Source: Thozetella sp. PMI_491
Taxonomy: Eukaryota; Ascomycota; Sordariomycetes; Chaetosphaeriales; Chaetosphaeriaceae
DNA length: 64,000 nt
Direction of reading: 5' to 3'
NCBI GenBank assembly: GCA_021432635.1
Contig: MU270015.1
Location: 2,517,757 to 2,581,756 of the forward strand
Below the pieces are notes generated by a model that was not told the DNA's origin, did not search any database, and worked only from the letters and a program-made list of their open reading frames with translations. Made by a program: the position numbers and the translations under genes. This document shows positions 10,367-21,900 of this stretch, piece after piece. Each line of letters opens with the position of its first letter. The stretch's first letter is position 1.

Positions 10367-11315
10367 GAAGAGGACAGTGAAAAACAATGAGCAAAGTACA
10401 TGTGCAAGCAGAACTCCCAGCTAGCGTAATGCGGGGGAATGAAGTCGATAGCTGCCTTTATGGCTTCAATCCAGACAACCTGCTGATAACTAACATGGCG
10501 TAACCACGCCACACACGCCCCACGCCTTCATCGTATGCGCCCGGCGCAATAGCCAGGGCGGATTCAATGAAAGTCAGCCTAGGGAAGAAAAGTGTACATC
10601 TGCACGGGAAGTGCCCCGAACTTGAGCGTCGACTCAGCTGTGGCTGTTTTGGTAGGCCCAGGTGAAGCGACCCCGCACTTCACTGCTTGACCACGATATT
10701 TACTGATGCCCGGCTGAACGAAGCCAACAGTATGTGGCCGTTGGGGTCAAGTTGAGGGTGTACTGAAAGTGCAATAATACCTGAGAGCCCCGCTCCTGCA
10801 TGGACAGTCCCTCCGTCCCGTGTGTGTTCCTCGGAACAGATGATCGCCAGCTTGACGCATAACAAGATCGCTGAGACTAGTTTCTAAGTTGAATAAAAGA
10901 TACGAAATCTACAGCTGGCATTGACTCTGGCATCTATTATGTCTAGTACACTTATTCCAGGAATCTTTTGCACGGTAGTGACCATGGCGGGCTTGGTGGT
11001 TACTAATAGAGCTGCTAAGCGATATTGTAGTGAGTACACCAGAGTGACCATTAGTTTCGGTTTCGTAAGCGGCAGGAATATCTGTCCGAGCTCCAAAATC
11101 GCGAGTTCTGCCCAACGCAGGCATTGATGCGGGCGGCAGCGCCTACCAGCATGTGGGCAGATCTGTAAACCCCCTAATGTGATATTTATTGATTGGATCT
11201 GGAAACGAACGGCTGACCTTCTCTACGCCGGGGTTTTGATTAATCGCGCTGTCAGATTGGGAAGAAATGCCATAGATATTTAGCATTGTAGATATATGGA
11301 GTCTCCTTTGCTTTA
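10367..11315. other. Intergenic, nothing recognised
   Basis: About 950 bases lie between the pepsin-fold gene and the DUF3176 gene, both transcribed leftward. Open frames of 60-71 codons around 10680-11127 overlap on both strands and show no motif. Confidence 0.45.
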
Positions 11316-13607
11316 TCAGCCGGAATACCCTGCCCTTTCCACTTGTGGCCGTGAAAAATCAGACCACACAAACTGAACCTGCACTGTACCGGCCAATTTC
11401 TCAATCTCATCGATTTCCATTATGTCGCTCATAAGCCCGATCCTCGTGTTCTGCATTGCCACATCCTCTGCATGCAATGCAGTGGCTAACCTCGCTCCGC
11501 CAGCGTCCTCAAACTGCTCTCTGTATAGGATAACAGGCAATATGCTATCTTTCCACACTGGCTGAACATGATGCTGTCTCCAAGTATTGACAATAAAGAT
11601 AGACAGCAGAATCGAGAGTAGCGTTACTAGCAATGATGGAAGGAGAAGCCATTGCCAATTCCACTTCACACATGTTGTTGTCTGCATGACAGCCCCATTT
11701 GCTTTTCCTTGTGGCAACCAGTCCTCTGGACCAAAACTGGCGTTAAGGCGGAAATCTGAGCCGAAAATCGTTCTGTACTTGGTTGTTACACCAGTCGCAA
11801 ACGCTTGGAAGAGAGCCTCGATGTTTGGAGCAGTGGCGTTACCGTCGGCATACAGCATGCTCATATATTTGCCGTTCCCGAAGTCCGGAAGCTCGTCTCC
11901 GCTCTGACTCACTGAAACACAATCTAGGGTGGATGGCAAAGCACGGCTTTCGCGGCAATAGCCTCTGAATATAAGTTGCTGGAACAAGCGGGACACTGCC
12001 ACGCCCCAACCGGCACTATGCCTGTATATACATCTCTCTGGAGCCGACACATTGTATAGTGGTGCGTTAGGAAGATTCTGGAAGAGTGAGAGTCGAGTAA
12101 CGTTGGGTGCAGCGCTGAAGTTGTTGTACGTGTAAATCACATTGCCTACTCGACAAGGGGAATGGACTCCCGCATAGTCGAAACCGGAATTATGCTCGGC
12201 GTTTATGTTCTCTATAGAATCCGAGCTCATGGGCGTGCTTGCCAGGTTGCTGACATCTGGTAAGGTAGCAGCCGAGAATGGTAATGTTTCCGTTACATTG
12301 CTGCTTGAGACGGAAACATTATAAGTCTTCATGCAAGGAAATAGTGCGCACGTAGCCACTATTACGCTAATAGTGGTGTTAGCCATTTCCCCTGGCGACG
12401 TTCCGGGTCCTGTGCACCCGTGGCGCGCTGGAGCCCACGATATATGTGCTTTGGGGTCGTCACAACCCGCTGTCGAGGTAGTCAAGACGGCAACGTTCGC
12501 AAATGACCAGCGGGGCATTTGAACGATATCTGGCGGCAGTGATGCTCCAGTCCAACGAAGGTCTCTGTCAGTTGTCAGGTTCAGCCAAGTTCCTTCCCGA
12601 GGATAGTAGATCTGAAGCCCGTTAGGAAGTTGATAGGTATATTGTCCATTGGAGTCTCCTCGCCCTGATACCAGTCCAGTCACATCGGCACATGAACTGC
12701 AAACGCCTATCGTGGTGAACGTCGAATTCTCGACGGGTTGAAAAGACGTAAACATGGCTTCGGGCGGGTCGCCGCTGGTGAATGTGCAGTTGCCGGTAGT
12801 CCAGGAAGTTACTGTGACGTTCTGGTTGCTGACCGAAGTAGGATCTGCCAATACGCTGTAAACTGCTACCATAGTATCCGTGTCGGCATCCCAGGCCGGG
12901 CCGGCGTTTATAGGACGCGTCCATTCGGCGTGACGGGGAACATAATGCCCATAAGGTAATGACGCAGATATGCCTGGAATAGGGATGGAACAAGGAGTTG
13001 TCCCGATCGACTGTTGAACAAACGGCCCGATGGCGAACGATGCAAGCATTAGCAACACCGTCGCTGTTGGTATGACGGAGATGCCCTTCACCACCAGAAG
13101 AAGTTGAGCTGCGCCTAGCCCTCCTCGACTGCCGTCGCTAAAAGCTTGGAGATGCTGGAGGGGCCGATACTGCCCGGTAAACCAATCCCACTTGGATTGA
13201 GATATGATCGGGGAAGCAATACCGACCATAGCCGCTTGCAAGATAGTGGCAAGCACAGACAAAAGTGCCCCCAAGGTAATACCATATGGCCAGTCTGGCA
13301 CGATCTGGTGGTTGAATGTCTTCAGAATTAGGAATATAGCGATGAGAAGACCTATGGAAACGGCGAGTTCCAGAATTTCCACTTCCAATGACGGAATACA
13401 TGGAAGCGGCGAGGAGGGAATGGTGCATCGGTTGCAATCAGGCAAAATCCTTTGGCTTTCTTCGGTTGTTGATCGGCAGATGGCGAGTGAACCGGCTCGG
13501 GGTAGGGCTCGGAAGGTCGAGTTTGCTGTTAAGCTGGGAATACTGAAGTGCATCGGATGGCGATGAGGTCTGGCGCATGGGGGGATTTGTGGGGACCTCA
13601 TCAGCAT
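11316..13607 (-). CDS. DUF3176 family integral membrane protein
   Basis: A large fungal membrane protein of unknown function. The N-terminal part has the DUF3176 signature: TM helix LELAVSIGLLIAIFLIL, the motif VPDWPYGITLGALLSVL, and QSKWDWF with LQHLQAFSDGSRG. A helix near ISVIPTATVLLMLASFAIGPFVQQ follows. A long, N-glycosylated, cysteine-containing extracellular region comes next (about residues 210-630). The last TM helix is at about 655-680 (LLLPSLLVTLLSILLSIFIV), and the tail is cytosolic. It reads as one exon of 763 codons. The extreme N-terminus is doubtful. A more natural serine/proline-rich leader (MDADEVPTNPPM) lies in another frame from ATG 13632/13611, and a small unseen intron near 13400-13450 could join it to the body. 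The stop at 11316 is clear. Confidence 0.85.
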   Translation of the reverse strand: MLMRSPQIPPCARPHRHPMHFSIPSLTANSTFRALPRAGSLAICRSTTEESQRILPDCNRCTIPSSPLPCIPSLEVEILELAVSIGLLIAIFLILKTFNHQIVPDWPYGITLGALLSVLATILQAAMVGIASPIISQSKWDWFTGQYRPLQHLQAFSDGSRGGLGAAQLLLVVKGISVIPTATVLLMLASFAIGPFVQQSIGTTPCSIPIPGISASLPYGHYVPRHAEWTRPINAGPAWDADTDTMVAVYSVLADPTSVSNQNVTVTSWTTGNCTFTSGDPPEAMFTSFQPVENSTFTTIGVCSSCADVTGLVSGRGDSNGQYTYQLPNGLQIYYPREGTWLNLTTDRDLRWTGASLPPDIVQMPRWSFANVAVLTTSTAGCDDPKAHISWAPARHGCTGPGTSPGEMANTTISVIVATCALFPCMKTYNVSVSSSNVTETLPFSAATLPDVSNLASTPMSSDSIENINAEHNSGFDYAGVHSPCRVGNVIYTYNNFSAAPNVTRLSLFQNLPNAPLYNVSAPERCIYRHSAGWGVAVSRLFQQLIFRGYCRESRALPSTLDCVSVSQSGDELPDFGNGKYMSMLYADGNATAPNIEALFQAFATGVTTKYRTIFGSDFRLNASFGPEDWLPQGKANGAVMQTTTCVKWNWQWLLLPSLLVTLLSILLSIFIVNTWRQHHVQPVWKDSILPVILYREQFEDAGGARLATALHAEDVAMQNTRIGLMSDIMEIDEIEKLAGTVQVQFVWSDFSRPQVERAGYSG

Positions 13608-14570
13608 CCATATTGTTCGCAGGTTGCCACATCTTGAACCGCTGTGTGCTTCAAGCGCTGCCGGGGTACCCTGCGGGTATGTTACTCGGGAAGGAAGGAC
13701 GATGAGCTCTTTTCACACCTTCAAGTATCTAGTGATGCATAGCTGGCAAACCTGGCGGGGAAGGTCTTGTTGAGATAAAGATCAGGATCAACACGATCAA
13801 GAACAAATGAGGGTAGGAAGTAGAGGGTATTATCCATTCCAAGAGCGGCCCGCCAAGTCCTCCTCCTGTGCAACCCGCAATACGAAGTATGATATAGCCT
13901 CCTGGATGCCATATCGTAGCAAAGTGTATACGGAACAAACCCAAGAACACTATTTTCAGCTTTAAGCCCTAAAATTGACGCTGTGCATAAGCGAGCCCGC
14001 CTAGGGAGTATCACCTTCGGGCCAAGCCCGGTGTACCGATAATCAAGCGTGGACGGCGTAAGGCCAAGAACAAAGATTCAACAGAACGTAGGCTCTAGAC
14101 TAGTCCGAAACGCACTAACTTAAGGAAGTAACAGACAATTAGTCGAAAGCAACGAAGGGTAAGATCGTGACATGAACAACAGCTACACACACAAGACGCC
14201 TCTAGCAACGACCTCCAGCCTTCGCCTACCTATACGTACTCAAGAGAACATTTGTGGGTTGCATGTACGGATAAAACTAAGAAAATAAAGAGCGCGAAAT
14301 ACAATTAGAAGAGGCTCTCTGCTCAAAGCGACAAAGAAGCTGGGATTTCCCGATTCGGATGTGCTTGTTGACCCACCCCAGTTTGCAGGATCGCGAGGCT
14401 ACTGGGTAGGTAGGGATTAAATTAATGTCGAGGCATAAAGTTATGGCGCCACAGCCCATTCATTGTAAGGCTGAAAATTTTCTCGCGCCTTGGTCCGAAC
14501 ACCACAACTATGTCCAACCTGTAATACTATGTCGCCCTCGTGAAACCTCCCGTCTTCGTCGCGGCCAAAA
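13608..14570. other. Intergenic; one hydrophobic frame of doubtful status
   Basis: This is the shared upstream region of the divergent DUF3176 and Mrs2-like genes. A minus-strand frame at about 13729-13950 encodes a hydrophobic peptide with glycine-rich turns, but it has no convincing start, splice sites or family match. The rest shows nothing. Confidence 0.4.
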
Positions 14571-15905
14571 ATGCTCGCTTTGCGACCGACGCCAAGACCA
14601 AATACCATCAGATCTTTACGTTTATGCCCTAGGTATCTTCCCGCGTTTCCGCGCAGATATACCCACATAAGGTTGCACAGCCAGCATTGGCGCTCCTTAT
14701 TTCCGCCGCCCACATCTTCCCTCTCCAGCACGCGTGTGCAAGCTCGTGGCGTGTCAATTGACGCGTCACGCGCCGAACAAAAGCTGCGATGCACTGAAAT
14801 CGATGAAGATGGCCGAGTGTCGGCAGTGGAGCATCTGACCAGAGGGGAGCTAGCGAAGAAAGTGAGTACTGATCATGTGTGACCGCGAAGGAGGCGGTGG
14901 TTGACACTCTACCAGTACGGCGTCCTAGCGCAAAATCTGCGCAATATAATATCGTCGCAGTCGCCAGCTATCCTGAAGCAGCCGCGCCTGCTTATCATCA
15001 ATCTATTCGACATCAAGGTTTTGATCCAAAGAGACCGTGCCTTGTTCATCACTTTGGCCGCCCCCGATGGCTCTGCAGAACCGAGCACGGACTCAGCCAT
15101 GATTCACTTTATTCAGGAGAAATCCCGCCGGAACAAAGCCATGGATTCCGGAAATCTTGGATATGAGATGAGGATCTTGGAGGCTGCACTGATGTGGACG
15201 CTCCTGGATCTGCAGCGTGAGCTCGAGACGGTTCGCGAGCCCATCCAATGGGTCCTTCGCTGTTTGGAGGAAAACGTAGACTGGCGCAGTTTGTTACAGC
15301 TGCGGATGCTTGCCAGCCAGGCCAATCGCTGTGCTCACCGCGGCGAGCTCCTTCGCGACGTCGTCGACAACTTGCTAGACACGGACGGAAGTAGCGCTGC
15401 GACGTATTACGTCGACAGGACGGACGCCTCCAGGGAGGACCCCTTCGGCGCCGTAGAAGCTGAGCTGCTTCTGGAATCTTACTACGGAACATATGACAGA
15501 GTCACGCAAGCTGCCCAGTCTCTAGTCTCTGTCTCTAGGAATGTCGATGGAATGTGAGTGCTCCTCCATTGCTTCTCGAACTGCCCCAATGCTAGGCTAA
15601 TTGTGCCATTCGGTACCGCGCACGGCAGCGTGAGTGCGATCCTCGAGTCCAACCGCAACTCGATCATCCTGTTCGACACAAGGATAAGGATTGGCCTTAT
15701 GAGTGTCGCATCAGGTGCATTTACAAGCTCTTTCTATGCAATGAATATCGAGAACTTCATCGCCGAGTCCGTATGGTCCCTAGCCGGGGTGGCCTCGGTT
15801 TCCATGGTCGCATCCACAGCGTCCTACTGTCTTGGCCTGGCGATGCTGCAGAAGGTCCGCTCGGTCCGAATGAAGGGCATCGGGTGGAAGAGAACCGGAT
15901 ACTAA
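14571..15905 (+). CDS. Mitochondrial Mrs2/CorA-like magnesium channel homologue
   Basis: Inner-membrane Mg2+ channel family (Mrs2/Lpe10). Exons 14571-14861, 14916-15553 and 15629-15905, with introns of 54 and 75 nt, give 401 residues. The N-terminus is arginine-rich and lacks acidic residues, as expected of a mitochondrial presequence. Mrs2 landmarks follow in order: LRCTEIDEDGRVSAVEHL, LLIINLFDIKVLI, FEMRILEAAL-like LGYEMRILEAALM, and, across intron 2, ILESNRNSIILFDTRIRIGL. Two closely spaced C-terminal TM helices end the protein. The family signature loop GMN after TM1 reads Y346-A-M-N here, a Gly-to-Ala change in the Mg2+ filter. The loop residues IENFIAES fit the usual acidic loop. It may be a diverged paralogue or an Lpe10-type partner subunit. 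Confidence 0.85.
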
Positions 15906-16477
15906 GAAAAACCACGTCGGATGGTTCGAGATTGTCTTGGGCCCGTGACTAGGAATCACTAGTGAAAGGAATAAGTCTTCCAGAACAGTCTCCTTTCCAC
16001 CGTCAACACTGGTCGTGCTATCGTTGGAGAAGTGCGACTTGATAAGAGCAACCCGATAAGTGCGACCTGGTTACTATGTGAATGAGATGGAAGTCTCACC
16101 GACCCACGCGTGGGGCATTGATGCCGGTTTTGCTGGTTATTGCGGTGCCGGAAGAGGGTGGACCGGCAAACTGGCGTACGTATCGTATCGTGAAAGGAAA
16201 AAAAAACAGAGCATGAGCGGCCCCTCTATTTTTAGGGCCGCATCGCGGTAGCGGCCGTGCCGATCCATTCTCTCTCATTTTGGACATTAGCAGGCGGAAC
16301 AGGTTGCATCTTATCGCGTTTTGCTGCAGCAGTATCCACTTAGCACCGATTAGAGCCCCGGCACCGGCGCTGCGGCCGTAGATTCTTAAGAGCCATGATT
16401 CGTTCAGCATCGGAGCCGATCTTATTCTTCCCAGTTTCACAAGACCGTTGGGATAGATCGTCAAGCGACTCGCCACG
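15906..16477. other. Intergenic, nothing recognised
   Basis: About 570 bases between two plus-strand genes. The minus-strand frame 16096-16758 overlaps the transporter and is its shadow. No separate signal is seen. Confidence 0.45.
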
Positions 16478-18080
16478 ATGGCATTGCCGGAGAGAATGCC
16501 ACCAACTCTCCAGCAGGTCCAGCAGGACATCGAGGTCGGCCCGGTGCTGCCGCCGGCGGAACGCACCGCCACGAATGCGAGTCGAGTAGTCGCCGAGCTT
16601 CGGAAGCAAAAGAAATATCTCATTCTCTTCATTGTCAGCTGGAATACACTTGTGGTTGTATTTCTGAGCACCTCCTTGCTAGTAGCAACTCCAGAAATCT
16701 CGGCCGACCTTGGGACAACTCCGGAGCTCTTGAACATTACCAATGCTGGCGTCCTCATCGCAATGGGGCTTTCTTCGCTAATATGGCTACCCCTAAGCCA
16801 GATAATCGGCAGGAGACACAGTTACAGCTTGGCTATATTGGTTTTGCTGGCATCCTCCATCGGAACTGCTCTGGCGCCGGACATGAGAACATTTACAGTA
16901 ATGAGAATCATCTCTGCATTCACCGGCACGTACTTTATGGTCGCGGGGCAGACCATTATTGCAGACATCTTCGAGCCCATTGTCCGCGGATTCGCTGTTG
17001 GCTGCATGCAAGTCGGGAGTGTAGCCGGCGCCGGTATAGGTATAACTCTCAACCCTCGTCCCGCAAGCACCCGGCTAGGTCGTGTACTGACATTCTGGCC
17101 CAGGGCCTTGTGTTGGAGGCATAATTGTCACGTTTAGCACCTGGCGTAGCATATATTGGCTTCAGGTGGCGATGGCTGGCCTTGGATTCGTGCTGTCGAT
17201 TCTCTTCATTCCCGACATCAAGAGCGAAGTTCAGCAGCTGAATGAAAAGTCTCATGGCGGTGACCTTACTGCCCTTGACATCCTTCGTAGCTTTAACCCT
17301 GCCAAAATATTCCGTCAATTCCTACGACCTCAGGTCCTTCTCGCGGACTTAGCCTGCGGCTTCCTCTCCATGGCTCAATACGGTTTACTGACCTCGGTCC
17401 GACAAATCATCAACCCTCGCTTCAACCTAACCACCCCACTTATCAGCGGCCTCTTTTACCTGGCACCGGGGGCCGGATTTGTTGCTGGAAGTCTGATTGG
17501 CGGCCGTTTATCAGACCACACCGTCAAACGCTATATTGCGAAGCGAGAGGGCGTTCGGCTCCCCAGGGATCGCTTAAACAGCGGAATTCTTTACTTGATA
17601 GGAATACTGCCGATATCAATGCTACTTTATGGGTGGTGCTTGGACAAGGAGTTTGGTGGCTTGGCGTTGCCTATCGTCATGTCGTTCTGGATCGGGACTG
17701 GCCTTCTCGGGGCTTGGAATGGCCTGAACACATACACAGCCGGTAAGAGCTGTCCGAAATGAACATTCGCCGCGGGAGCGCGCTAATTTGTCACAGAGGT
17801 TTTCCCTGCTGAACGTTCAGAAGTTGTCTGTAGCAAGTATGTTCTACAGTATGCGTTTGGTGCGGCTTCGACAGCTTCGGTTCTGCCTATGATGACCGCA
17901 ATTGGAGTAGGCTGGTCTTTTACTCTTTGTAGGTGTCACTTGAACTAGTCACCTACCGCTTCCTCTACCAGTCCCTGACCATTTTTTCTAGTAATGCTAC
18001 TGAATGTTCTTGGCGGGTTTTTTGTCTTCGTAATCGCAAGACTAGCACCTGACACCGGAGTGTGGGAATATAAAGGATAA
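16478..18080 (+). CDS. MFS transporter
   Basis: Major facilitator superfamily plasma-membrane transporter. Four exons (16478-17039, 17104-17742, 17797-17928, 17992-18080), with introns of 64, 54 and 63 nt all in phase, give 473 residues. After a hydrophilic N-terminal 45 residues, TM1 starts at YLILFIVSWNTLVVVF. The loop 2-3 region contains PLSQIIGRRHSYSLA, a weak motif A. The TM5-TM6 region GSVAGAGIGPCVGGIIVTF is restored across intron 1 and resembles the motif C of drug:H+ antiporter-like fungal MFS proteins. The second half begins after LDILRSFNPAKIF, and the last helix, LLNVLGGFFVFVIARLAP, is in exon 4. The total of about 11-12 helices is normal. The substrate cannot be told. The gene follows Mrs2 on the same strand without obvious functional linkage. 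Confidence 0.88.
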
Positions 18081-18911
18081 CAATAGAGGTTTAGATGGGG
18101 TTAGAATGAATACGAGTAATGGTATAGAGATCAATAGATTAGACATAGATATAGATACCTCTCTTTAGCTTCCACGCTTACCGGACTTAATTCATTTTTT
18201 GCGCTTCTGTCGCCTTTGGTCGCGTTTTCCTCTTGAAAAAGACTACATGGGACATTCAGGCATCTGTCTATCGTATTGCAGGGCAATTCTAGTCCTAGAT
18301 GTCTAGTCCTAGGCGGAGGAAGCGCTGCGGGAGAGATGCGCGCTTGTGTCCGCCTAGATGAAGGCAGCCCACGGTACAGCGCGAGAAAGTGTCACGCCTT
18401 CAATTGGAAACAGTTCTCTGCTAATAGTTGTATACTTTGTCTGTAAATTGGGCTGGGTTTGCAGCTCGCGGCCCACGTTTGCCTTGTCGGAGTTGCTGCC
18501 TGGGAAGGTATTCCGGGCGCCGACAGCCAACCAGCGGCGCCTCGATGCTAGATACCCCCACAGGCGTCCTTCAATTTGCGGGTCGCCTGACAATTGGCCC
18601 GGCGCCTACTCCGAAGTTTTGGCAAACCACCTGCACTTACTCAGCGTAGGTCGCCCGAGTTGCTAAATACGATCAGTTAAGCTATATAAACCACCTCCTT
18701 TCTTCGCCACTTAGGATCTTTTACCTAAGGCATTGCGCAGCAGTTGATACAGGTAGAGACCAAAAAAACTGTGCTGCACCCTCCTCTTGCACTCTTTCCC
18801 TTTTGCCCTTTCTCCCCCTTCTCCACAGCCGGCCGTTGTAACCTGTTTACCCTTCTTTACCTGATATACAACGCCGCCCCAAGCCTGCAGTAAACCTATC
18901 GATGCATAGAT
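18081..18911. other. Intergenic, promoter of the VIT-VWA gene
   Basis: This stretch contains the upstream region of the next gene, with a TATA-like box at 18683-18690 and a pyrimidine-rich leader (about 18770-18830) typical of expressed fungal promoters. No gene is seen. Confidence 0.5.
18683..18690 (+). promoter_or_regulatory. TATA box
   Basis: The octamer TATATAAA lies 222 nt upstream of the VIT-VWA start codon, followed by CT-rich tracts. The position suits a transcript with a roughly 190-nt leader. Confidence 0.55.
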
Positions 18912-21900
18912 ATGTCTGCCATCGCCACCAACAAACACGTCTGCGGTCTCTACTACCTCCGCCCGCCACCTCCAGATCGGAACTATGGCCCTCTGTCGCG
19001 ATGTTACCTACCACAACTCTCGTTGTCAACCCATACTCGCATCATCTCCTTCTCAGCCTGCACCATCGTCACTCAGAAGTTCGTCAACCCATCCAATGAA
19101 ACAATTCCCGAGCTTCGCTATACCTTTCCCCTCTATGATGGCGTCTCCGTCACTGGCTTTATCTTCACCATCAACCAGGCTCGGGTGATCCGTGGTGTGG
19201 TGAAGGAGCGCGAGGAGGCCAAGCAAATATACAATGCTGCAGTGGCACAAGGACAGACTGCTGGTCTTCTAGAGCAGCTTCCTGACGCAGGCGATATCTT
19301 CACGACCACGATCGGTAACATCCCCGGCCGGGCCGACATCGTTGTCCAGATAACCTACTTGGGAGAGTTGATGCACGATGCGGAGATTAACGGCATCCGG
19401 TTTACTATCCCAACACAGATTGCACCCCGCTACGGCAACTATCCGGGCGAGTTGCTCAGTGCGAGTACGTTTACCGGGAAAGGTGGAATCGAGGTCGTTG
19501 TGGATATTGAGATGCCAACCGGGTCTTCAATTAGAACGATTCAGTCTCCCTCTCACCCCATCTCGGTAACCTTGGGCAGCACCTCTAGCTCGGATTCTTC
19601 AGAGGCGTCTCAATTCTCACCACACAAGGCGCTAGCTAGCTTATCCTTGGGTACAACAGAGCTGGACGGTGACTTTGTCTTGCAAGTCGTTGTTCCCGAC
19701 ACCGAACATCCCGTCGCCATATTGGAGACGCATCCAACCATACCCAATCAACGCGCCCTAATGGCAACACTAGTGCCGCGTTTCAACCTACCCGCTTGTC
19801 GCCCAGAGCTTGTATTCATATGTGACCGCTCAGGCTCAATGCAGGATGGTCACAAGATCTCGAACGTCAAGACTGCCCTGAATGTGTTCCTGAAGTCTCT
19901 ACCTCTCGGCGTCAAATTCAACATCTGTTCCTTTGGCTCCAACCACAGTTTTCTATTCGATCGGTCACAATCTTATGGCGCCGACAGCCTTCGCCAAGCT
20001 ATTCAGCTCGTCAACACCTTTGCGGCCGACTTTGGTGGAACGGAGATCTATGCTCCGCTTGAGGATGCATTCAAGAGACGGTTTTTAGATATGGACCTTG
20101 AAGTTTTTCTCCTTACAGATGGTCAGGTCTGGGGGCAGGAAAAGCTCGTCGAGATGATCAATCGTTATGTCGCAGAGAGCGACGGCAAGATTCGGGTGTT
20201 TACGCTCGGTATTGGCCCCGATGTCAGCCATTCTCTCATCGAGGGTATTGCTGCGGCTGGGAATGGTTTCTCCCAAACCGTAGCCGACAAGGAGAAAATG
20301 AACAACAAGGTCACACGAATGCTGCAGGCAGCTTTGTCTCCTCACGTCACCAACTATACGCTACAGATCAACTATGAGAACGAGTCGACTGCGAGCGACG
20401 ATGATGACCACGATTTTGAGATTGTCGAGAAAGTCATGGATGCCTTGAGTCTAGAGGTTGCGGAGCCGAACAAGGACGCGCATGCGGAAGAGGACGCTGC
20501 CGAGATGCCAATGAAACCCATCTCTCTCTTCAGCACCAACGAGGTGGCGGATGTGAACAGCGCGGCAGACAATACAGTGGACAAATACGCACACCTGCCA
20601 GCTGTCACAGAGCCGAAGCTCCTTCAGGCCCCCTTTGTTATCCCGCCGCTATTCCGCTTCAACAGAACTAATATTTATCTTTTGCTCTCACCGGACACAA
20701 CCCAAAGGACACCCAAGTCTATTCTTCTCCGTGGCATTTCCAAGCATGGTCCTCTGGAATTGGAAATTGCGGTGGCCACGCTGGCTGAGAAGAGTGCGAC
20801 CATCCACCAGCTAGCGGCCCGGAAGGCTGTAAAGGAGCTCGAGAGTGGCCGGGGGTGGATCGTCCATGCCAGAGACAACACAGATTCAAAGCTCCTCAGG
20901 GACAAGTACGATGGCCGCTTTTCTGATATGGTGGCGCGCGAGGCAGTTCGTCTCGGGGTCCGATTCCAGGTCGGAAGCAGATGGTGCAGCTTTGTGGCTG
21001 TAGAGAATGACCACGCCGCTATAGATGACGAACAAGCCACTTCTTCTGCTCGACCTCGCCTTAAAGCGGCACCAAATCTGCCCCATTCACCGCCAGCTTC
21101 CTCAATATTAGCTCAACAAGCTCAGCAACAGCAGCAAATGCGCCAAGCAGCTCTTCAAAATCATGGTAATCAGCTACCAACCGCTGGGGTACAGGTATTT
21201 TATTCCGTCGGGCATTTCCAGGGTACATCGAAAGCTAACAACTGGAAGAACCATGCTTTACAGGATTACCAAATGCAGCTAATGCTTCTCGAGCAGCAAA
21301 ACAAGAAACGAAATATGATGGCAAGACAAACACCAGATCTTAGCCCCCAGGCTGGATTTAACGGAACCAATGCCATGCCAATGACCCAGACATCAGGTCA
21401 GATTGCGAAAAGGGCACGGTATGAGCCGAATTCAAGCCAACCGGCTATCGTTAATCCTCCTGGCGAGTGGAACAGCATGGATTTTGCGTCGCCGCTGACG
21501 AGCTCTGATGTTCTCCACGATTTTGATTTTGATGCTTTTTTGCATAGTTCTACTCCCAACGAATCCAACGCAATGTTTAATTTCGCTGCACCCACCACGG
21601 AGATGCCTTCTCCAGATGTTTTTGATCGTCTTGTCTCTCTGCAGAGCTTCAACGGCGCCTGGATTTGGAGCGCTGCACTTCTGGATGTCTTAGGATTGGA
21701 TGCTGGTCGAATCATGGTTGTTTCTCAGGAAGAGAACTTAACCAGCATAATTGGTACCGACATTCTCGCGACGGCTCTAGTCTTGGCCTTCTTGCACTTG
21801 AAATTGGCGACACGGAGGGATGAATGGGAGATGTTGGCGGACAAGGCCAAGGATTGGATCAAGAGCGAAAGTCAGGCCAGTAGCAGAACTGCTGAGGGAT

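Noticed and set aside
13729-13950. Minus-strand hydrophobic frame of 73 codons resembling a small membrane peptide.
   Set aside because: No convincing ATG, splice signals or family match; an overlapping frame on the same strand is equally open.
15109-15492. Arginine/cysteine-rich minus-strand frame of 127 codons.
   Set aside because: Antisense of the Mrs2-like exon 2; no independent support.
19053-19339. Several minus-strand frames opposite the VIT-VWA gene.
   Set aside because: Shadows of a long, clearly coding plus-strand frame.
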